From the NCBI GenBank assembly GCA_051745065.1, contig JBNJDQ010000016.1, positions 1 to 29,709 of the forward strand: a stretch of 29,709 nt of DNA, given 5' to 3'. Shown here piece by piece: positions 23,447 to 29,709 of the stretch. The position numbers and the translations under genes are program-made. The notes beneath the pieces were generated by a model. The model did no database searches. It had not been told where the DNA came from and saw only the letters and a program-made list of their open reading frames with translations. The DNA is from Chitinivibrio sp051745065. GTDB lineage: Bacteria > Fibrobacterota > Chitinivibrionia > Chitinivibrionales > Chitinivibrionaceae. Numbering within the stretch: position 1 is the first letter of the stretch; each line of letters begins with the position of its first letter.

Positions 23447-24367
23447 ATGCTGAAATCAGAGCAGGACCGGATTTTATTGGAGAGCGGAACAAACGAGGTT
23501 GAGTTTCTTGTTGTTGATGTGGCAGGTCAGCTTTTTGGAATAAATGTTGCAAAGGTCAAGTCAATTCAGCAGTATAAGGAGGAGCGTATTACGCCCATTC
23601 CGGACAGTCATGATGCGGTGATGGGGATGTGGCGTGACCGCAGGGAAACAATTACTCTGATAGATCTTGCCAAGGCCCTCGGCAAGGAGATTACCGAGGA
23701 CTATGATCGGGAAATCGTTATTGTGACAGAGTTTAATTCCGTAGTCAACAGCTTTCGGGTACAGGGGGTGAAGCGCATATACCGCGTTTCCTGGGATGAT
23801 TTCACTCCGGTCAGTGAGTTTACGGCGATAAACTCCCATATCACGGGGTCTGTTTTTATTGATGAGACCGAAATTATGATTCTGGATCTTGAGCAGATTA
23901 TTTCGCGGATCTTTCCGGATATGGTCAGTGAGGAAATTGAAGAGCGGACGATCGAACACACCGATGAATCGGTACGCAATTCTCATTTTATCCTTTTTGC
24001 GGAAGATTCAAAGCTGATCCGTACCAATGTTCATGACCAGCTTGCCAGGTCCGGCTTTGAAAATATTAAATCCTTTGATAACGGCAGGGATCTTTTCGAG
24101 TATCTCACTGCTGAGTTTGAGACAATTAAAAAGAGCGGTCTTGCACCGATAATCCTGACGGATATTGAAATGCCCCAGATGGATGGTCTGACACTGACAA
24201 AGAAGGTGCGGGATCATTACACGGCCGAGCATATCCCCGTGATTGTCTTTTCCAGTCTGATTAATGACCAGATGATTGAGAAATGCAAAAGTGTCGGTGC
24301 GGACAGGGCCATATCAAAGCCCAGTTTTAACGAACTGATTGAGACCGTGGATGACTTTTGCAATTGA
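23447..24367 (+). CDS. cheV: CheV-type chemotaxis coupling protein (CheW domain plus receiver)
   Basis: The 306-residue protein has an N-terminal CheW-like domain (about 17-160, EFLVVDVAGQLFGINVAKVK) and a C-terminal response-regulator receiver (about 180-305). The receiver has the acidic pair Glu186-Asp187, phosphoacceptor Asp239 in LTDIEMPQMDG, Ser269 and Lys291 in SKP, so all phosphorylation residues are present. CheV proteins couple receptors to CheA and tune the signal by phosphorylation. GAGGT precedes the ATG. No other chemotaxis gene is nearby, so it appears to be an isolated chemotaxis gene. Confidence 0.93.
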   Translation: MLKSEQDRILLESGTNEVEFLVVDVAGQLFGINVAKVKSIQQYKEERITPIPDSHDAVMGMWRDRRETITLIDLAKALGKEITEDYDREIVIVTEFNSVVNSFRVQGVKRIYRVSWDDFTPVSEFTAINSHITGSVFIDETEIMILDLEQIISRIFPDMVSEEIEERTIEHTDESVRNSHFILFAEDSKLIRTNVHDQLARSGFENIKSFDNGRDLFEYLTAEFETIKKSGLAPIILTDIEMPQMDGLTLTKKVRDHYTAEHIPVIVFSSLINDQMIEKCKSVGADRAISKPSFNELIETVDDFCN

Positions 24368-24421
24368 GAGGGATATGAACTATTTTAGACTGATTTAATT
24401 TGAATAAAAGCGAGTAGTATC

Positions 24422-24745
24422 TTGGCCGAAGAAAATAAAAAAGACAGAATGCACCGGGAGCTTTTTAAAAAACAGCAGCGTATTCAGCAACTCTATCAGA
24501 AGCGCCTTTCCGGAAAGAATATCAAGGCTCTGAACACCTTTCTCTCCTCGGGTAAGCAGCCGGGCTCTGCGGAGTTCTTCAAGCTCGCCCCGCTGGTACA
24601 GGAGGTTGTCCTCAGACTGAATCTTACCAGTATTGAGGTAATGGGCAAATATACAGTCAATCCCATCAAGAAGGGGTTGTTCTTTCTGCAGAAGATGATG
24701 CTGAAACGGCTGGTCCCCAAAAAGAATACGGGGAAGAAAAAGTAG
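24422..24745 (+). CDS. Small basic hypothetical protein
   Basis: The 107-residue frame begins at a TTG (24422), with an in-frame ATG at 24449 as an alternative; neither has a strong ribosome binding site. The protein is rich in Lys and Arg, begins with a charged helix (KKDRMHRELFKKQQRIQQLY) and ends in a Lys cluster (KKNTGKKK). No domain is recognised. It follows cheV by 54 bp and converges with a small minus-strand gene, leaving one base between the two stops. A nucleic-acid- or ribosome-associated role would fit the charge but is a guess. Confidence 0.5.
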   Translation: MAEENKKDRMHRELFKKQQRIQQLYQKRLSGKNIKALNTFLSSGKQPGSAEFFKLAPLVQEVVLRLNLTSIEVMGKYTVNPIKKGLFFLQKMMLKRLVPKKNTGKKK

Positions 24746-24746
24746 T

Positions 24747-24899
24747 TTACAGGCTGGTTCTGTGCATCTCACGCCATCCCTTGGCGTATCGTTTGATCCA
24801 CAGGAGAGCGGCAGTGTTAATATCAACATATCTGTTCTGAAACTTTGACAGAAAGAGACGGTATTTTCTGATTTCCTCGATCTGGGCGATATTATCCAT
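24747..24899 (-). CDS. 50-residue orphan protein
   Basis: The ATG at 24899 has a textbook ribosome binding site: GGAGG six bases upstream. The product begins MDNIAQIEEIRKYRLFLSKF and continues with NTAALLWIKRYAKGWR. It is amphipathic and basic at its end, with no signal peptide or Cys. The frame stays open upstream, but only this start has a good Shine-Dalgarno. Neighbours are a convergent small gene and a divergent orphan. No family is recognised. Confidence 0.55.
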   Translation of the reverse strand: MDNIAQIEEIRKYRLFLSKFQNRYVDINTAALLWIKRYAKGWREMHRTSL

Positions 24900-25001
24900 G
24901 TTGTGCCTCCGTATTATACATCCCTGTATACTTTCTATATCGGAGCGCACGGGGGGAAACTTGAGAAATGCACATCTCCTGAACAGGGAAGAGGTACCAT
25001 A

Positions 25002-25418
25002 TTGATTGAACTTAAGATCCGCCAGGCCGGGCAGGATGAATCTTCGGAAAACACAGTCCCGAATGCCGAAATCGAAGTTTTTGAGCGGGCCTTTGATGCA
25101 ATGGAATGGGTCCGGTCCGACGGCACAGCCCCCGGAGCAGAAGGCGTAGTGACGGCTTTGAACCGGGAAGATGCAACCCTTCTCAGTGTAACCGTGGATC
25201 CCCATGCGATACACCTGTTTGTGTTAACGCTCATTTATATGAAAGAAAAACGTTTGATCTTTGGACTCGGGCCGGTGACAGGCAGATCACGGGTCGTGCG
25301 CAGGGTGTACACCCCTGATGCCGGGGTTGTGAGGGACTGTTTCGCTGCTTTTTTTGCCGGACGCTCAGCATATTTGCAGACCCGTGTGTATCAGTTGCCC
25401 CGGGCTGTTTCTGCCTGA
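25002..25418 (+). CDS. Hypothetical protein
   Basis: I choose the TTG at 25002, which has AGAGG seven bases upstream and gives 138 residues beginning MIELKIRQAG. The frame is open further upstream to 24903, but that part overlaps the leader of the divergent 50-residue gene. The central part is hydrophobic (VDPHAIHLFVLTLIYMKEK) and the rest mixed, with Arg clusters (GRSRVVRRVY). No family is recognised. It lies 77 bp before tyrA and may be read with it. Confidence 0.5.
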   Translation: MIELKIRQAGQDESSENTVPNAEIEVFERAFDAMEWVRSDGTAPGAEGVVTALNREDATLLSVTVDPHAIHLFVLTLIYMKEKRLIFGLGPVTGRSRVVRRVYTPDAGVVRDCFAAFFAGRSAYLQTRVYQLPRAVSA

Positions 25419-25495
25419 TTTGGGATGTCGCAGGTGCGCAGTGACTTAATTCTCCTCTCCCGTGTGGTATGAGTTTATTTTATGGAGAGGTAACT

Positions 25496-26596
25496 ATGCA
25501 GGAATATTCAAAAATTGTAATTTACAGTGTCGGTCTTCTGGGCGGATCCCTGGGGGCGGCATTCAGGCAAAGCGGTTTTGCCGGAAAAATTGTCGGGATA
25601 TCATCTCCCCGCAGTATCGCTGCAGCTCTCCGTTTGCAGGCGATTGATGAAGGCTGCGACTACAGCCAGGCGTCATCGGTTCTTGTTGATGCGGATCTGC
25701 TGATTCTCTGTTCTCCCATTGAGGCAATCCTTCGGACTCTCGGGGATATTGCCGGTTTTGATCTTCCAGCGGGGCTTGTTGTCACTGATGTAGGCAGCAC
25801 CAAACGTGTGATTACCGAGCAGGCCCAAAAGATGCTTCCGCCCCAGGTGAGCTTTATCGGCGGCCATCCCATGGCGGGATCGGAAAAATCCGGTGCAGCC
25901 AATGCAGATCCTCTCCTTTTCGAGAATGCCGTGTATGTTCTGACCGAGGAACAGGAGAGTCCGCAGGGACAGCGTCTTGCATCATTCCTGACGGCGCGTA
26001 CAGGCTGCCGGATTCAGCGCCTTCATCCGGCGGTTCACGACCGGATTGCTGCGGCAATCAGTCATGTCCCCCATATCGCCGCGGTTGCCATGGTGGAAGC
26101 GGCCTCACAAATCAACGAAACCACACCGGGGACACTTTCCCTTGCGGCGGGGGGATTTCGGTCAGCGACACGAATTGCATCCTCTTCCTATTCCATGTGG
26201 GGGGATATCTTTCGCACCAATCGGGCCGAGGTGCTGTCGGTGCTGGGCCGGTATGAGGATATTCTGCAGGCCATGCGAAAAGAGCTTGAAGGGGATGATC
26301 TGGAAAAGCGCTTCAACCGCGCCGCCCGCGTTCGGCAGTCCCTTGCCAAAAACAGAAAAGGTTTTTTGTCTGATCTTTTTGATATTGCCGTTGTTGCCGC
26401 GGACCGTCCGGGGTTTCTTGCCCATTTAACGGCGACAATCAGCACGCAGGGAATCAACATCAAGGATATTGAACTCCTGAAGGTGCGTGAAGGAGACGCC
26501 GGCACATTTATGCTTTCCTTTGGGTCCCTTGGGGACTGTACTGCGGCTCTGGACGCTTTGCGCGATTGCGGTATTCAGGCGTGGAGACTGACCTGA
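25496..26596 (+). CDS. tyrA: Prephenate dehydrogenase with C-terminal ACT domain
   Basis: The 366-residue enzyme oxidises and decarboxylates prephenate to 4-hydroxyphenylpyruvate for tyrosine synthesis. The N-terminal NAD(P) fold shows VGLLGGSLGAAF (12-23). The prephenate-binding, catalytic-His segment is IGGHPMAGSEKSG (121-133, His124). The C-terminal ACT domain (about 290-360, AADRPGFLAHLTATISTQGI) suggests feedback control by an amino acid, usually tyrosine. An in-frame ATG 27 bp upstream exists, but GGAGAGG sits six bases before the ATG at 25496. The stop overlaps the nadK start (TGATG), so the two are coupled. Confidence 0.94.
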   Translation: MQEYSKIVIYSVGLLGGSLGAAFRQSGFAGKIVGISSPRSIAAALRLQAIDEGCDYSQASSVLVDADLLILCSPIEAILRTLGDIAGFDLPAGLVVTDVGSTKRVITEQAQKMLPPQVSFIGGHPMAGSEKSGAANADPLLFENAVYVLTEEQESPQGQRLASFLTARTGCRIQRLHPAVHDRIAAAISHVPHIAAVAMVEAASQINETTPGTLSLAAGGFRSATRIASSSYSMWGDIFRTNRAEVLSVLGRYEDILQAMRKELEGDDLEKRFNRAARVRQSLAKNRKGFLSDLFDIAVVAADRPGFLAHLTATISTQGINIKDIELLKVREGDAGTFMLSFGSLGDCTAALDALRDCGIQAWRLT

Positions 26597-27477
26597 TGAA
26601 ACCTATTGCACAGGTCGGTTTTATTATCTATAAGGATGATGCAGAAGCCGCAGCGGTTTTTCGGCGCATTGTACAGTGCACTGCCCGGTTGGGGCTGGCG
26701 CCCCTGTTTCACCCTGATGTTCCCTTTGACTGCAGTCATACTGCCCGTGTTGCCTCCTCGGAGCAGGATTTTCTCGAGCGTTCCGATGTGGTTGTTTCCG
26801 TCGGCGGTGACGGGACGTTTTTAACTGCGGCGCATATTGTAAAATTTACGGAAACGCCCCTCATGGGAATCAACCTGGGGAGTCTGGGGTTTCTTGCCGA
26901 TATTGAACAGTATGAATTCCGTTCCTGCATGGAGCGCATTCTTACGCAGGAATACCGTACCATTGAGCGGATGGTTCTGGAGGTGGATTTATACCGTCAG
27001 GGTGCCCGGATTGCGCAGATGCATGCTTTAAACGATACCTACATCAACCGGACAGTACCGCGCCTGATTTCGGTCTCCCTTGCCTACGACGGTCAGTATA
27101 TTACCGATTATGAATCGGACGGACTGATTATCGCAACGCCCAGCGGTTCCACGGCGTATTCGCTTTCGGCGGGCGGGCCCATTGTTGCGCCGGGTCTTCC
27201 TGCCTACATCGTAACACCAATTTGTCCCCATTCCCTCAGTGAACGCCCGATTGTGCTCTCCGCAGAGAAGCATATTGACCTGACGGTGAATTCCAAAAAT
27301 CCCGGAATGATATTCAGTGCTGACGGCCTTGAATCTCTCAATCTGCAGGCTGGGGATCGAATCCGTATTTCCTATAATGGACGGAGTGCCAATCTGGTGC
27401 AGTTTTCCCAGCATTCATATTTTTATACACTGAAAAATAAACTGAAGTGGAGTAACTCAAACAAAAAGGGGAATTAG
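26596..27477 (+). CDS. nadK: NAD kinase
   Basis: From the ATG at 26596, which overlaps the tyrA stop, the protein has 293 residues. It phosphorylates NAD to NADP. Visible motifs are VGGDGTFLTA (GGDGT at 70-74), GSLGFLADI, the NE/D motif in HALNDTYINR and TPSGSTAYSLSAGGPI. The length is normal. It is followed directly by recN, whose ATG abuts the TAG stop. The nadK-recN order is common in many bacteria. Confidence 0.96.
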   Translation: MKPIAQVGFIIYKDDAEAAAVFRRIVQCTARLGLAPLFHPDVPFDCSHTARVASSEQDFLERSDVVVSVGGDGTFLTAAHIVKFTETPLMGINLGSLGFLADIEQYEFRSCMERILTQEYRTIERMVLEVDLYRQGARIAQMHALNDTYINRTVPRLISVSLAYDGQYITDYESDGLIIATPSGSTAYSLSAGGPIVAPGLPAYIVTPICPHSLSERPIVLSAEKHIDLTVNSKNPGMIFSADGLESLNLQAGDRIRISYNGRSANLVQFSQHSYFYTLKNKLKWSNSNKKGN

Positions 27478-29139
27478 ATGCTTGTATCGCTTTCGGTGAA
27501 AAATCTTGCCCTGATCCAGAACATTACCATTGACCTGCGCGGTGGTTTTTCCGTGTTTACCGGTGAGACCGGCGCGGGAAAATCCATACTCATGGGGGCA
27601 ATAGATCTCCTCCTGGGGGGGCGGGCGTCCACGTCGGCTGTTCGCAGCGGCGAAAAAGAAGCATCCGTGGTGGGAGTCTTTCATATATCTGACAATCCCG
27701 CCGTGAAGGCGATCTTTCGCACTGCGGGCATTCCCGATCAGGACGAATTTACCGTGACCCGCATCATTCGCCGCTCCGGTCGCAATCGCGTTGTCATCAA
27801 CAAAAAAGAAATTTCCCTGCAGGTCCTTCGCAATCTGGGGCGTCATCTTTTTGATCTGCATGGTCAGCATGATCATCAGGCTCTGCTTTCGGATGAGGCC
27901 GCCCGGCATATTCTGGATCAGTTTCGTCAGGTGCGTCCGCCCCTCAGCAAATACCGTCATGCCTGGCAGGCCTACAGTGCGGCCCGTCGGGCACTTTCGG
28001 AACATGCCCGCCGAATACAGCTGTTGCGGGAAAAACGGGATTATCTGGAGTTTCAGTTTTCCGAGATCGATGATCTGGAGCTGAAAGAACAGGAACTTGA
28101 TTCCCTGCAGGATGAATATCGTTTGGTCTCTTCATCCACAGAACGCAGCGAGGCAGCCGGGGCAATTGCCCGGATTATCAGCGGAGACTCTACGGCCGGA
28201 TCTCTGCAGGAAGGCATTGGTACTCTGCAGAAGCTGCTTGGTGAGCTGATAAAATACGATTCCTCCTTTCGTGAATGGGCTGCCTCGGTCAGTGAGGCAT
28301 CGGCGGTGTTTAATGATCTGGAAGCCACAATCAATGCGTACGTCGATGATACGGCCGAGGAGTACAGTCCGGCGCGCATGGATGAGCTGAACAGCCGTAT
28401 TTCGCGGATTCAGCGGCTCATGAAAAAATACGACTGCACCTTTGAAGGGCTGCTGCAAAAGCGTGATGAACTGCGCCGGGATCTGGATAATATTGACAGT
28501 GCCGATTACGACGGATCCCGTCTTGAAAAGGATCTGCAGGAAGCTCGTTCCATTCTTGATGAGGCCGGGGCGCATCTGGATGCAGTCCGCCGTGAAGCAG
28601 CGGAGTTTCTGGATCGGCAGATTACCGGCAAAATGGCGTTCCTTGGTTTTCGGGGTGGTGCTTTCCTCACCGATTTTATTGCCCGTGATGAACCCGGCGA
28701 ATGGGGGCTGTCGGATCCGGTTTTTATGGTACGCACCAATCGGGGAGAGCCCTTCATGCGCCTTTCCGAAACGGCATCGGGCGGCGAAATATCGCGCATT
28801 ATGCTTGCCATTAAGGTGATTCTTGCAGAAAACGATCCCGTTCCCATTCTTGTTTTCGATGAAATTGATACGGGGGTTGGCGGAACCCTGGCCGCGGCAA
28901 TTGCCGAGGAGATTGTCTCGCTTTCGCAGCATCACCAGCTCTTTGTGATCTCCCATCTTCAGCAGATTGCCTCCCGCGCGGACAACCATTACGCCGTGTA
29001 TAAAACAGAAAAAGAGGGTCGCGTTATCACGCAAATCCGCGAGCTTTCCTCTGCGGAACGGGTGGATGAAATTGCCCGAATGCTGGGGGATGAGTCGGAT
29101 CTGTCCCGGGAGCATGCCCGCAAAATTCTGGAGGAGTGA
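27478..29139 (+). CDS. recN: DNA repair protein RecN
   Basis: The 553-residue SMC-like ATPase acts in double-strand-break repair. It has Walker A GETGAGKS (29-36), the segment LFDLHGQHDHQALL, two coiled-coil arms, the ABC signature LSETASGGE (429-437) and Walker B LVFDEIDTGVGG with Asp461-Glu462. The final SHLQQIASRADNHY region is also typical. AAGGGG precedes the ATG, which directly follows the nadK stop. Third gene of the tyrA-nadK-recN unit. No SOS-type box was seen in front. Confidence 0.97.
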   Translation: MLVSLSVKNLALIQNITIDLRGGFSVFTGETGAGKSILMGAIDLLLGGRASTSAVRSGEKEASVVGVFHISDNPAVKAIFRTAGIPDQDEFTVTRIIRRSGRNRVVINKKEISLQVLRNLGRHLFDLHGQHDHQALLSDEAARHILDQFRQVRPPLSKYRHAWQAYSAARRALSEHARRIQLLREKRDYLEFQFSEIDDLELKEQELDSLQDEYRLVSSSTERSEAAGAIARIISGDSTAGSLQEGIGTLQKLLGELIKYDSSFREWAASVSEASAVFNDLEATINAYVDDTAEEYSPARMDELNSRISRIQRLMKKYDCTFEGLLQKRDELRRDLDNIDSADYDGSRLEKDLQEARSILDEAGAHLDAVRREAAEFLDRQITGKMAFLGFRGGAFLTDFIARDEPGEWGLSDPVFMVRTNRGEPFMRLSETASGGEISRIMLAIKVILAENDPVPILVFDEIDTGVGGTLAAAIAEEIVSLSQHHQLFVISHLQQIASRADNHYAVYKTEKEGRVITQIRELSSAERVDEIARMLGDESDLSREHARKILEE

Positions 29140-29709
29140 TGGACTCGCTCTTCAGGCGGGCATCGGCAGTTCTGTGACGCCCTCTGTAATCTGCCGTGGA
29201 AATGAGAGCGGTGTTTGAACTTTCCGTTTTTTCTGCACAGCTTCTGTCTGCACCTTTTTAATGCTCGGACAGGCGTACGGTTGTACTCAGCGAGTGCCTG
29301 CGTCTGCGAATGCTACGGTCATTGTTCCCCTTTCAGGGGGCGGCCAAAACCTCCTTCCCCTTCACTTCCTGCGGCAGTGGCTCTTCCCGTCGCAGGCGCC
29401 GCTCATCACTCACGCCGCAGTGTGTTCAGGCTCAGGGTATTTTTGGCGCGCTCCCATTGTGCCGGGGGCAGGTTCTTTGCTTCGCTCCCGCTCTGTGGGC
29501 TGGCCAAGGGCTCTGGCCGCGCTGTAGGGACAAAAGGGGACCATAGACGTTCAGCGAAGCCGTACCGTACCACAGGCATTTCCTCGACACGGGAGTAAGC
29601 TCCAGTCTGCGGGGCAGGGAAGGGACGCCCCGGAATGGCCGGACGGTGAGGGGGGCGAACCGGAACGCCCCAAAAATGACCATGCACGAAAACGCAGTAC
29701 ATCGGGAAG
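29140..29709. other. GC-rich tail without a convincing gene, possible interspersed repeat
   Basis: After recN, two short in-frame fragments appear (MDSLFRRASAVL from an ATG overlapping the recN stop, and MRAVFELSVF from 29202). Both stop early and may be remnants. From about 29270 the sequence becomes clearly richer in G and C than the rest of the window. Frames there are open on both strands but give Arg-, Ser- and Pro-rich products without ribosome binding sites. A small hairpin GGGGCG/CGCCCC lies near 29655-29675. No tRNA or rRNA was recognised. Confidence 0.5.

Noticed and set aside
29215..29702. Several overlapping open frames on both strands in the GC-rich tail
   Set aside because: Long frames are expected at high GC; none has a ribosome binding site or recognised domain, and both strands look equally open.
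1..29709. tRNA, rRNA, CRISPR array, insertion sequence or prophage
   Set aside because: No cloverleaf, long rRNA match, regularly spaced repeats, transposase, integrase or phage structural gene was seen.

Overview
The window looks like chromosome from a Gram-negative, probably anaerobic bacterium. Outer-membrane and periplasmic features are present: signal peptides, a beta-barrel-like protein ending in Trp, and a secreted protein with a C-terminal sorting-like domain. Oxidative-stress defence is of the anaerobe type (PerR, peroxiredoxin, desulfoferrodoxin). The mix of a GLUG-repeat subtilase, a very acidic surface protein with a Por/T9SS-like tail, and NusG-II/Gx transporter genes suggests a Fibrobacterota (Chitinivibrio-like) lineage. 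That placement is an impression from protein style, not a search result.

Layout. 1-573: 3' end of an SfsA nuclease fused to a DUF123 GIY-YIG-like domain. 574-1144: gene-free, with a CRP-type palindrome and a good sigma70 promoter. 1145-4117: secreted subtilisin-like protease with its own terminator. 5834-4261 (minus): perR-ahpC-dfx operon, with a PerR box over its promoter start. 13868-5992 (minus): seven tightly coupled genes: MerR/GyrI-like regulator, urea-transporter/M23 peptidase fusion, TPR beta-barrel protein, secreted TPR protein, PqqD-like recognition protein, ATP-grasp ligase and a PLP decarboxylase carrying a leader-peptide-like N-terminal tag. This is the most unusual part of the window.

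13943-15711 (plus): a spore-photoproduct-lyase-like radical SAM gene overlapping an unknown gene, divergent from the seven-gene operon across a 30-bp perfect palindrome. 19515-15711 (minus): pyrG, purF and rpsD, the last with a hairpin leader. 21622-19576 (minus): large acidic secreted protein with terminator. 21923-24745 (plus): NusG domain II protein, a Gx/ECF-type membrane protein, a CheV-type chemotaxis protein and a small basic protein. 24747-24899 (minus): a 50-residue orphan. 25002-29139 (plus): an orphan, then the overlapping set tyrA, nadK and recN. 29140-29709: GC-rich sequence without a convincing gene.

Working model for the seven-gene operon (inference): the PqqD-like protein presents a tagged substrate or enzyme to the ATP-grasp ligase and PLP decarboxylase, which build a small amino-acid- or peptide-derived product. 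The transporter-peptidase, TPR and beta-barrel proteins move or process it in the envelope, and the MerR/GyrI regulator senses it. No tRNA, rRNA, CRISPR array, transposase or phage gene was seen.
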